Part shown: piece by piece, positions 19,552-27,626 of the stretch | Layout: each line of letters opens with the position of its first letter | How positions within the stretch are numbered: the stretch's first letter is position 1 | Source: Thermoanaerobaculales bacterium | GTDB lineage: Bacteria; Acidobacteriota; Thermoanaerobaculia; Thermoanaerobaculales; Sulfomarinibacteraceae | Direction: 5' to 3' | Assembly: GCA_035358815.1 (NCBI GenBank) | Contig: DAOPQC010000002.1 | Location: 468,620 to 532,619 of the forward strand | Length of the DNA stretch: 64,000 bases | Program-made: the position numbers and the translations under genes | The notes under the pieces: model-generated | What the model was told of the DNA's origin: nothing | The model's input: only the letters and a program-made list of their open reading frames with translations | Database searches by the model: none

Positions 19552-20122
19552 GAACGACGAACTCACCCTCACCCCGCTCCGCCTCGCCATCCTCGGGCTG
19601 GTCGCGATGACCCCGCAGTCCGGCTACGACCTGAAGAAGGTCTTCGACGCGACTCCGATGGGCCACTTCAGCAGCAGCCCCGGCGCCATCTACCCGGCGC
19701 TCAAGGGCCTCGAGAAGCTCGGCTGGATCCGCGGCCGCCAGGAGAAACCGCGCTCGCGCCGGCCCCGCTTCGTGTACACGATCACTGAGCGTGGCGACGC
19801 GGTGCTCCGCGCCGAGCTCTCCAAGCCGGTCACCCGCGAGGCGCTGATCTGGCACTTCGACCTGGTGATGCTCCGGTTCGCCTTCATGGATCGTCTCGGC
19901 CGCCCGGCAGCGCTCCAGCTCCTCGCGCAGCTCCGGGCCGAGTCCGAGTCCTACGCCAGGCACCTCGAGCGGCTCCGGCAGGAGCTGCAGGGGCAGATGT
20001 CGCCGTGCGGCCGGCTGGCCCTGGAGCACGGCATTCAGGGTTTCCGGGGCGACGCGCGCTGGGCCGCGCGAGCCATCAACGAGCTCACTGAGCCAGTCGA
20101 CGAAAGGAAGGTGTCCAGATGA
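19550..20122 (+). CDS. PadR-family transcriptional regulator
   Basis: A 190-residue protein. The winged-helix DNA-binding domain is at residues 1-85: TPLRLAILGLVAMTPQSGYDLKK, SSSPGAIYPALKGLEKLGWI and an ITERG wing. A C-terminal helical dimerisation domain (Vir_C-like) fills about 95-185. ATG 19550 sits only about 3-4 nt after the predicted transcription start and has no Shine-Dalgarno, so the mRNA is probably leaderless. The TTG at 19511 in the same frame is the -35 box, not a start. The gene overlaps the downstream membrane-protein gene as ATGA, the usual PadR-plus-target layout; PadR-type repressors commonly respond to small hydrophobic ligands. Confidence 0.92.
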   Translation: MNDELTLTPLRLAILGLVAMTPQSGYDLKKVFDATPMGHFSSSPGAIYPALKGLEKLGWIRGRQEKPRSRRPRFVYTITERGDAVLRAELSKPVTREALIWHFDLVMLRFAFMDRLGRPAALQLLAQLRAESESYARHLERLRQELQGQMSPCGRLALEHGIQGFRGDARWAARAINELTEPVDERKVSR

Positions 20123-21006
20123 GCACTGAGAAGTCCACGAGCATCGGGACCTGGATCTGGAAGGTCCTGGCGATCGCCGCGGCGTACTTCGTGGGGACGA
20201 TGATCAGCGGCATGGTGATCACCGCGGCCGGCATGTCATGGCCGGCCTTCCCGAACCCACCCAGCCAGACCACCAACCTCGTCCTGGGCGCGCTCAGCGC
20301 GGTACTGGTGGCCGGCTGCCTCGCACTCCTCGCCTGGGGAGTGCGCGGATCGCAGCCCGTGCGCTGGCTCGTCCTCGCCGCATTCACCTACGTCATCTTC
20401 GGCCTCAACAACCAGATCGAGGCCGCGGCCTTCACCGCCTTCGGCGGCACCGCCACGATGATCGTGTTCTTCGTCGCGCCGTGCCTGCTCGGCGCCGCCG
20501 CGGCGGCTTGGCTGGTCGGTCCCGGGACGGGGCTGCAGCCTCGGGGCGCCACGGTCTTCGGCCGGCCGGCGTCCGCCTGGTGGTGGCGAGTCATGGTCGC
20601 GTGGCTCGCGTTCCCGGTGATCTACGTGTTCTTCGGGATGCTGGTCTCCCCGATCGTGGTCCCGTTCTACAAGGACCCGAGCTTCGGGCTGACGCTTCCC
20701 GGCTGGAACACCATCTTCCCGGTGGTCCTGTTGCGCAGCGCGCTCGCCCTCGCCGTGACCCTGCCGGTCCTCGTCCTCTGGTCACGCTCGCGGCGCGCCC
20801 TCTTCGTGTCGCTGGCGGTTGCGTTCTTCGCCATGATGGGCCTGATCGGTCTTGCCGCGACGACCTTCTTCCCGCCGACGCTGCGCATCGCGCACTCGAT
20901 CGAGATCCTCGGCGACGCAGTCGTCTACGCGTGGGTGCTGGTCGCCCTTTTCATCCCGAAGGCGCGAACGGGGAGCACCGACCGGCTGCCTGTCGCCGCC
21001 GAGTGA
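20119..21006 (+). CDS. Polytopic membrane protein of unknown function, padR partner
   Basis: A 295-residue protein with about eight hydrophobic segments (around residues 12-35, 50-75, 85-110, 115-135, 155-180, 195-220, 230-250 and 265-285) and no recognisable catalytic motif. The start overlaps the padR stop by 4 nt, so the two are translationally coupled and share the palindromic operator. Small membrane proteins next to PadR are often transport or stress proteins, but I cannot assign a role. It ends 46 nt from the convergent PIG-L gene. Confidence 0.8.
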   Translation: MSTEKSTSIGTWIWKVLAIAAAYFVGTMISGMVITAAGMSWPAFPNPPSQTTNLVLGALSAVLVAGCLALLAWGVRGSQPVRWLVLAAFTYVIFGLNNQIEAAAFTAFGGTATMIVFFVAPCLLGAAAAAWLVGPGTGLQPRGATVFGRPASAWWWRVMVAWLAFPVIYVFFGMLVSPIVVPFYKDPSFGLTLPGWNTIFPVVLLRSALALAVTLPVLVLWSRSRRALFVSLAVAFFAMMGLIGLAATTFFPPTLRIAHSIEILGDAVVYAWVLVALFIPKARTGSTDRLPVAAE

Positions 21007-21052
21007 GCTCGACCCGCTCGGCCCGCTGCGGATCGCGGGTTACGGGGGGCGG

Positions 21053-21910
21053 TCACGCTCCCCGGCTCAACCGCGCGATCCGGTCCGTGACGTCGTTCCG
21101 CATCCGGTCGACGAGCGCGGTCGTGTAGGCGGCCACGTCGAGCGAGGGGTCGGCGACCAGCGGCGTCAGGTCGACCGCAAAGGCGAGCATGGTGTTGCGG
21201 TCGACCTCGTGCGACTCGAAGAAGGTGGCGTTGGCCAGGCGCCGCCCCTGAACCGCGAGGTCGTAGCGCTTGCCGCCCGAGATCTGCGAGTCGAAGATCC
21301 CGGACAGGGCCGCGGCCAGGTTCGGGCGGTCGTCGACCGGCAGCACCTGCTTGTCCGCGTCGGGCAGCCAGTCGAGGCTGCGCCAGACCTCGCAGCCGTA
21401 GACGCGCAGGGGGCGGACCGCCGGCTCGAGGAGACGCAGCGCGGCGATCGCACGCAGGCAGCTCGCGACGTGGGTGTCGTGCTTGTCGGCCGGGTTGTGG
21501 AGGTAGACGACCTGCGGTTTCGCGCGCGCGAGGATCTCGAGGAGGTCGCCGACCGGGCCCGGGTTCGACGCGTCCTTGAGCTCGGCGCTCGAGTACATGA
21601 GCTGGAGCTGGCAGCCGTAGCCGCCGATCAGGGCGGCGTGGCGCTGCTCGCTCACCCGGATCCGCACCATCTCGTCGTTGGAGCAGCCGGCGTAGGGGCC
21701 GGTGCGGGCGCTGCCGGCGCCGTTGGTCATGGTGACGCCGACGAAGCAGCGGTCGCTGCGGCCGAAGCACTCGAGAATGCCGTGCAGGGCCATGAACTCG
21801 ATGTCGTCCTGGTGCGCCCCGACTGCGAGGTGGGTGGTGCGGGCGAGCGCCTCCTCGAGGGGGCCGCCGCCGGGCACGTAGACGTCGGCTTTTGGCTTTG
21901 TCAGCTTCAT
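21053..21910 (-). CDS. PIG-L/LmbE-family N-deacetylase
   Basis: A 285-residue protein. The family zinc motif AHQDDIE is at residues 33-39, and the second His motif is NPADKHDTH near residue 145. The family includes MshB, BshB and the archaeal diacetylchitobiose deacetylase, all of which remove acetyl from GlcNAc-type residues in the cytoplasm. There is no signal peptide. Its ATG overlaps the stop of the ROK-like kinase gene by 4 nt, and a sugar symporter lies upstream in the same operon. With the divergent GH20 this points to N-acetylated amino-sugar substrates, though the exact one is inferred. Confidence 0.9.
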   Translation of the reverse strand: MKLTKPKADVYVPGGGPLEEALARTTHLAVGAHQDDIEFMALHGILECFGRSDRCFVGVTMTNGAGSARTGPYAGCSNDEMVRIRVSEQRHAALIGGYGCQLQLMYSSAELKDASNPGPVGDLLEILARAKPQVVYLHNPADKHDTHVASCLRAIAALRLLEPAVRPLRVYGCEVWRSLDWLPDADKQVLPVDDRPNLAAALSGIFDSQISGGKRYDLAVQGRRLANATFFESHEVDRNTMLAFAVDLTPLVADPSLDVAAYTTALVDRMRNDVTDRIARLSRGA

Positions 21911-23322
21911 TCCGTGGCCTCCTTCGGCGCGATCCTCGGCAGGCTGGCGGCCGCGATCGCCTGGCCGTGGCGCTTGAACTGCTCGTCGGGGGTGCTGATC
22001 GCGATCGTGCTTGCGAGCTCGGTGAACTCGTCCGCGAGGATCGCCTCGGCCGTCTCGATCATCACTCCTCCGCCCTCGCCCGAGGTGACCCGGCCGAGCA
22101 CCAGCAGGTGCCGGAGGTCGTACCAGCGGGCGTACCAGGCGATCGAGTACCCGAGGTAGGCGCCGATCGTCTCGTAGATCGCTCTTGCCCGCGGGTCGCC
22201 CGCCGCCATCCGGGACTGGACCTCCTTCAGGCGATCGGCGAAGGGCATCTCCTCCGGCAGTTCGATGCCGGCGGTCCGGGCCAGCCGCGCCACGGCCTGC
22301 TGGGAGAAGTACTGGACGCCGCACCCGACGTCGCCCGACCACTCGTCGGCCGGTGCGTCCTCGCGGTAGTCGACCGGCGCGAAGGCGAGCTCGTTGAGCC
22401 GGCTGGTGATGTGCCCGTCGGCGTCGCAGTAGCCGGCGGCCATGCTGGTGCCCATCGAGATGCCGAGCAGGCGGTCCGCGCCGAGGCTCATCGAGGCCGC
22501 GAGCGCCGTCACCTCGCCGTCGTTCACCACCTCGAACGGCACGTCGTTCCATGCGCTCCTCACCCGCTTGAAGAGCGGCCGGATGTGGGCGTCGAAGTCG
22601 GCCTCCGAGATCCCCCGGAACAGCGATGCCACCCGTGGCTCGTTGCCGACGTAGACCCCGGCCGCGCTGCCTCCGATCGCGTCCACCCGCGGCAGGTGGG
22701 CGGCTGCCCGCTCAAGCGAGTCCATGATGCCGGCGAAGTGATAGCCCGGGTCCGACTCGAAGTAGGGGCTCCACTCCACCTCCTCGGCATGGACCACCCG
22801 GCCGTCGATGACCGCCGCGCTCTTGCGGTCGCTGCCGCCGAGGTCGAAGCCGATCCGGCAGCCGTCGAGGTTGCGGCCGAGCGGCATGGCGGCCACCCGC
22901 GGCGCCGGCGCGTCGTCGATGGCGATGCTGCGGACGGCCATGTCGTCGCCGTAGATCCGGCGGCCGACGACGTCGTAGTCGAACGCCCGTCTGCCGGAGC
23001 GGGCGTAGGCCGCGGCCAGCGACTCGGCGAGCTGCGGGTGGCCGCCGACCAGGATCTCGGAGCCGCCGTTCACCCACAGCAGGGCCTTGATCAACCGCTC
23101 CACGTGCTTGAGGTTGAGTGCGGCGTCCCCGCCCAGGTGCGGCAGGACCGCTGTCTCCTCGCGGAACACCGTGCCGTCGCGCCGCCTCACGCAGAGCACC
23201 ACGGGCGCGCTGCGCGGATCGGCCGCGACGCGCTCCGCGAAGGCCCGCTCCCAGAGCACGGCCGGCACGAAGCCGGGGTCCAAGACCGGCTGGTGCCTGA
23301 CCTCCACCGTCAGCCCGCTCAT
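21907..23322 (-). CDS. Long ROK/ASKHA-family sugar kinase-like protein
   Basis: A 471-residue protein, much longer than the roughly 300 of ordinary ROK kinases. About 150 residues of N-terminal extension precede the ATPase core, which begins at GFDLGGSDRKSA (phosphate-1 loop, near residue 155). GGSAAGVYVGNEP and FEVVNDGEVTA (the Asp equivalent to the ROK catalytic Asp) follow, then GISMGTSMAAGY. The CxCGxxGCxE zinc motif is absent. It is translationally coupled to the PIG-L deacetylase, so an amino-sugar kinase is the best guess; a regulatory ROK-like role is possible. ATG 23322. Confidence 0.8.
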   Translation of the reverse strand: MSGLTVEVRHQPVLDPGFVPAVLWERAFAERVAADPRSAPVVLCVRRRDGTVFREETAVLPHLGGDAALNLKHVERLIKALLWVNGGSEILVGGHPQLAESLAAAYARSGRRAFDYDVVGRRIYGDDMAVRSIAIDDAPAPRVAAMPLGRNLDGCRIGFDLGGSDRKSAAVIDGRVVHAEEVEWSPYFESDPGYHFAGIMDSLERAAAHLPRVDAIGGSAAGVYVGNEPRVASLFRGISEADFDAHIRPLFKRVRSAWNDVPFEVVNDGEVTALAASMSLGADRLLGISMGTSMAAGYCDADGHITSRLNELAFAPVDYREDAPADEWSGDVGCGVQYFSQQAVARLARTAGIELPEEMPFADRLKEVQSRMAAGDPRARAIYETIGAYLGYSIAWYARWYDLRHLLVLGRVTSGEGGGVMIETAEAILADEFTELASTIAISTPDEQFKRHGQAIAAASLPRIAPKEATE

Positions 23323-23397
23323 GGCATCAGGCCCTCCCGCTCCGGCATGGCCCTCGCGGCACCGGCCGGATCATATCCCGCGGCGGCAAGCGAGCCA

Positions 23398-25197
23398 TCA
23401 ACCGCGGCGGGCGGCGGCGCCTGCCTCGGCGGCGGCCGACGCCCCCCAGATCTTCGGCACCACCACCGCCAGCCCGGTCCCGGCGATCGCCGCCGCTCCG
23501 AGGCACACCGCCGCCTGCATCCCGTGGCCGTACAGGAGGGCGCCGATCCCGAACAGCGCCGCGTAGACGAAGGTGACGCCGAGCACCCAGCCGAGCACGG
23601 CCAGCGACATGCTGTCGCGCGGACCGACGTCGGGGGCGTCGCCGACGACCTTCCTCCAGCCGGGGCCGGCGGGCCGCACCACCGCGTAGAAGCGGCGCAG
23701 GGTCGCCAAGTCGGCCGGCGGCGTCAGGAAGGTGACCACCACCCAGACGACGGTGGTCAGCGCCACCGACATCACGAGGGCGACGTGGTCCGACAGCTCG
23801 AGGCCGTTCTTCCGCGCCACGAACAGGCCCACCGCGATGGTGAACGACGAGGCCATGGCCGCGATCTCTGACCAGGCGTTGATCCGCCACCAGAACCAGC
23901 GCAGGAGGTACAGCAGGCCGGTCCCGGCGCCGATCGACAGCAGCAGCTGGAAGGCCTCGCCGGCGGTGGTCAGCAGGAACATCCCGGCGCCCGAGACCGT
24001 CATCAGCACCGCCGTCATGACTCGCGACAGCCAGACCATGCGCTTCTCCGTCGCGTCGGGGTTGAGGAATCGCTGGTAGAAGTCGTGCACGAGGTAGGAG
24101 CAGCCCCAGTTGAGGTGGGTCGACATGGTCGACACGTAGGCCGACAGCAGCGCCGCCACCAGCAGCCCGATCAGGCCCGCCGGCAGGAGGGTCAGCATGG
24201 CCGGGTAGGCCAGGTCGTTGCCGATCAGGCTGTCGGAGACGTGGGGCAGCGCGGTCTTGATGTCGGCGAGGGTCGGGAACACCAGCATCGAGCTCAGGGC
24301 GACGATGATCCAGGGCCACGGCCGCAGCGCGTAGTGGGCGATGTTGAACCACAGCGTGGCGGCCATGGCGTGCCGCTCGTCCTTGGCGGCGAGCATCCGC
24401 TGCGCGATGTAGCTGCCGCCGCCCGGCTCCGCACCCGGGTACCACACCGACCACCACTGGATGGTCAGCGGCACGACCAGCACCGACAGGGTGAGGCCCC
24501 AGTCCGAGAAGTCGGGCAGCAGGTGCAGCGTCTTGGGATCGATCTGCGCCATCAGGCCGGCCAGGCCCCCGACCTGGGGCTGCGACAGCGCGACGTAGGC
24601 GGCCGCGATGACGCCGGCCATCGCGATGACGAACTGGACCAAGTCCGAGGCCAGCACGCCCCACAGCCCCGAGATCGCCGCGAACCCGACGCAGATCACG
24701 CCGCAGACGAGCACCGTCTGCAGCCGGTCCCAGCCGAGCATGACGTTGGCGATCTTGGCCGCCGCCAGGGTGACCGAGGCCATGATCGCGCAGTTGAAGA
24801 AGAACCCGAGGTAGACCGCGCGGAAGCCGCGGACGAAGGCCGCCGACCGCCCCGAGTAGCGCAGCTCGTAGAACTCGAGGTCGGTGAGCACCCCGGATCG
24901 GCGCCACATCTTGGCGTAGAAGAACACCGTCAGCATGCCGGTGAGCAGGAAGGCCCACCACGCCCAGTTCTGCGACACCCCGTGGGTGCGCACGAAGTCG
25001 GTGACGAGGTTGGGCGTGTCGGTGGAGAAGGTGGTGGCGACCATCGAGGTGCCAATCAGCCACCACGGCGCCGACCGTCCCGAGGCGAAGAACTCGGAGA
25101 TGCCGCTCGACGCGCGCCGGGCGTAGTAGATCGCCGGAGCGGCGGAGAGGAGGAGGGAAAGCACGATCACGACCCAGTCGATGGCAACGAGCTGCAT
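23398..25197 (-). CDS. Sodium:solute symporter (SSS family), amino-sugar operon
   Basis: A 599-residue protein with about 14 membrane segments. SSS features include ASGRSAPWWLIGTSMVATTFSTDTP near residues 36-60, SGLWGVLASDLVQF near 170, LLSAYVSTMSTHLNWG near 360 and a HDFYQRF loop. Members import sugars or other small solutes with Na+. A GGAGG ribosome-binding site precedes ATG 25197. It lies 75 nt upstream of the ROK-like and PIG-L genes on the same strand and diverges from GH20, which suggests that it imports the GH20 product. The longer frame to 25341 lacks support. Confidence 0.93.
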   Translation of the reverse strand: MQLVAIDWVVIVLSLLLSAAPAIYYARRASSGISEFFASGRSAPWWLIGTSMVATTFSTDTPNLVTDFVRTHGVSQNWAWWAFLLTGMLTVFFYAKMWRRSGVLTDLEFYELRYSGRSAAFVRGFRAVYLGFFFNCAIMASVTLAAAKIANVMLGWDRLQTVLVCGVICVGFAAISGLWGVLASDLVQFVIAMAGVIAAAYVALSQPQVGGLAGLMAQIDPKTLHLLPDFSDWGLTLSVLVVPLTIQWWSVWYPGAEPGGGSYIAQRMLAAKDERHAMAATLWFNIAHYALRPWPWIIVALSSMLVFPTLADIKTALPHVSDSLIGNDLAYPAMLTLLPAGLIGLLVAALLSAYVSTMSTHLNWGCSYLVHDFYQRFLNPDATEKRMVWLSRVMTAVLMTVSGAGMFLLTTAGEAFQLLLSIGAGTGLLYLLRWFWWRINAWSEIAAMASSFTIAVGLFVARKNGLELSDHVALVMSVALTTVVWVVVTFLTPPADLATLRRFYAVVRPAGPGWRKVVGDAPDVGPRDSMSLAVLGWVLGVTFVYAALFGIGALLYGHGMQAAVCLGAAAIAGTGLAVVVPKIWGASAAAEAGAAARRG

Positions 25198-25358
25198 GGT
25201 GGACCTACCTCCGTTCCAGGCTTCGGGAAGACCGGGCGCCACGCGGCATCCGGGCCCTGCTCCGGGCTGTCGTGCGAGCCATGATACCGGAGCGCGGCCG
25301 CCGCGCACTGGCGCGCCGCCCGCGGCTGGGAGAGAATGCACCGCACGCGAGGTGAACC

Positions 25359-27488
25359 ATGAGGAACCCGATGATCGCCACGTTGATCACCCTGGCCGCA
25401 ACCGCCGCGGCCGGAGCCGCGGTCGCGGCAAGCTCGCCGGCGACCCTTGATCTGATGCCGATGCCCCGGCTCGTCGAGCTCGGCTCGGGTGATCTCACGA
25501 TCACTGCGGGCTTCACCGTCTCCATCGACGGCGGCGGCGCCACGCCGCGGCTCGCCGACGGTGTGCAGCGGATGCTGCGGCGGCTGTCCGACCGTTCGGG
25601 CCTGTTCTTCCCGCCTTCGACCTTCCTCGAGCTCACGGGGCGACCCGCCGCGGCGCTGACGATCAGTGCGGGCCGCGCCGGCGCGCTGGTCCTGGGCGAG
25701 GACGAGAGCTACACGCTCCGGGTTGCCGGCGACGGCATGCTCCTGACGGCGGCCACCGACATCGGCGCGCTGCGCGGGCTCGAGACCGTGCTCCAGCTCG
25801 TCACCCTCGACGAGCGGGGAGTGACGGTCCCGATGGTCCGGATCGAGGACGCGCCCCGCTTCCCGTGGCGCGGGCTGATGATCGACGCAAGCCGCCACTT
25901 CATGCCGGTCGAGGTCGTCAAGCGCAACCTCGACGCCATGGCCGCGGTCAAGCTCAACGTGCTGCACTGGCACCTCGTCGACGACCAGGGCTTCCGCGTC
26001 GAGTGCCTGGCCTTCCCGCGCCTCCACGAAGCGGCGTCGGACGGCAGCTACTACACCCGCGCCCAGATCCGCGAGGTCCAGATTTTTGCCGCGGCGCGCG
26101 GGATCCGGGTCGTTCCCGAGTTCGACCTGCCCGGCCACGCCACCGCCTGGGCGACCGCCTACCCCGAGCTCGCGAGCCTGCCCGGACCCTACCGGATCGA
26201 GCGCAGCTGGGGCATCTTCGACCCCACGTTGAACCCGATCCAGGAGGAGACCTACCGCTTCCTCGACGCCTTCTTCGGCGAGATGGCCGCGCTGTTCGAC
26301 GATGAGTTCATGCACATCGGCGGCGACGAGAACAACGGCATCCAATGGGCGGCCAACCCGGAGATCGCGGCCCACATGGCGCGCGAGGGCTACGCCGACA
26401 CCCTGGCGATGCAGCGCTACTTCAACGAGCGCATGCTCGAGATCTTCACCCGCCACGGCAAGCGCATGATCGGCTGGGACGAGATCTTCCAGGAGGGCCT
26501 GCCGAAGGACATCGTGATCCACTCCTGGCGCGGCCGCGAGGCGCTCGCCGAGGCGGCGAGCCGGGGCTACGCCGGAATTCTCTCCAACGGCTACTACATC
26601 GACCTCATGCAGCCGACCGACTTCCACTACCTCAACGACCCGCTGCCGGCCGACTCGCCGCTGCCTGAGGAGGCGCGCCGGCTGGTCCTGGGCGGCGAGG
26701 CCACGATGTGGGCCGAGTTCGTCACCCCGGAGACCGTGGACTCCCGGATCTGGCCGCGCACCGCGGCCATCGCCGAGCGGCTGTGGTCCCCGGGGAGCGT
26801 GACCGACGTTGCCGACATGTACCGCCGGCTCGACCGGATCAGCCGGCTGCTCGAGGAGCACGGCCTGCTGCACCTGAAGAACCGGCCGATGATGCTGCGC
26901 CGGCTGTGCCAGTGCCGGGACCTCGCCGGCCTTGAGACCCTGCTCGGCGTGGTCGAGCCGGTCAAGGTCTACCGCCGCAACGCGCTGCGCAAGGACTCGC
27001 CCCACCCCTACACCCAGCTGTCGCCGCTGACCCGGCTGGTCGACATCGCCGGAGCGGACGCGGCCGATGCCCGCGCCTTCCGGTGGACCGTGGAGCGGAT
27101 GGCGGCCGACGGCTTCGCCACTCCGGCCGACATTGACGCAGCGCGGCAGTTGCTGCTGCGCTGGCGGGGAAACCACGCGACCGTCGTGGAAACGCTGCGG
27201 GCGTCACCAGGCTTGGCCGAGATGGAGCCGCTGTCGGCGACGCTGGCCGAGACGGCCGCGATCGGGCTCGAGGCCCTCGAGCTCGCCTCCTCACGGCTCG
27301 CGGCGCCGGCAGGCTGGCTCGAGCCGCGCCTGGCGCGCCTCGAGGCCGCCCGGGCGCCGGTCGGCGAGGCCGAACTGATGGTCGTCGATCCCTTGGTGCT
27401 GCTTGCCTGCCTCGCGGCCGGGCCGGAGGGCGCGGCGGCGGACGGCTGCCGGCTCCGCGCCGGGACCGGCGCGGCGGGCGACCACTGA
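25359..27488 (+). CDS. GH20 beta-N-acetylhexosaminidase
   Basis: A 709-residue secreted enzyme with a signal peptide (about residues 1-25). The GH20b N-terminal domain spans about 30-160. The catalytic barrel carries LNVLHWHLVDDQGFR, VPEFDLPGHA, and HIGGDEN with the Asp323-Glu324 pair used in substrate-assisted catalysis, then WPRTAAIAERLWSP. After about residue 520 a roughly 190-residue helical C-terminal extension follows. It removes terminal GlcNAc or GalNAc from chitin oligomers or glycans. It is divergent from the symporter/ROK/PIG-L operon, 161 nt away, so regulation may be shared. Confidence 0.95.
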   Translation: MRNPMIATLITLAATAAAGAAVAASSPATLDLMPMPRLVELGSGDLTITAGFTVSIDGGGATPRLADGVQRMLRRLSDRSGLFFPPSTFLELTGRPAAALTISAGRAGALVLGEDESYTLRVAGDGMLLTAATDIGALRGLETVLQLVTLDERGVTVPMVRIEDAPRFPWRGLMIDASRHFMPVEVVKRNLDAMAAVKLNVLHWHLVDDQGFRVECLAFPRLHEAASDGSYYTRAQIREVQIFAAARGIRVVPEFDLPGHATAWATAYPELASLPGPYRIERSWGIFDPTLNPIQEETYRFLDAFFGEMAALFDDEFMHIGGDENNGIQWAANPEIAAHMAREGYADTLAMQRYFNERMLEIFTRHGKRMIGWDEIFQEGLPKDIVIHSWRGREALAEAASRGYAGILSNGYYIDLMQPTDFHYLNDPLPADSPLPEEARRLVLGGEATMWAEFVTPETVDSRIWPRTAAIAERLWSPGSVTDVADMYRRLDRISRLLEEHGLLHLKNRPMMLRRLCQCRDLAGLETLLGVVEPVKVYRRNALRKDSPHPYTQLSPLTRLVDIAGADAADARAFRWTVERMAADGFATPADIDAARQLLLRWRGNHATVVETLRASPGLAEMEPLSATLAETAAIGLEALELASSRLAAPAGWLEPRLARLEAARAPVGEAELMVVDPLVLLACLAAGPEGAAADGCRLRAGTGAAGDH

Positions 27489-27626
27489 GGGCCGAAGCCG
27501 ACGGCGCCTCGCGACGGCGGGGCCTTCCGAAGGTCGAACCGGCGGCCGGTTTCGTGTAGCCTCGCATCGGCCTGAGGGGGACGTCGCGCCGCCGGGGATT
27601 CCCTGGCGGCCCGTTCGGGGGGAGAC

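Noticed and set aside
25167..27176. A 669-residue minus-strand frame across GH20
   Set aside because: Antisense shadow of GH20; composition and lack of motifs as for other shadows.
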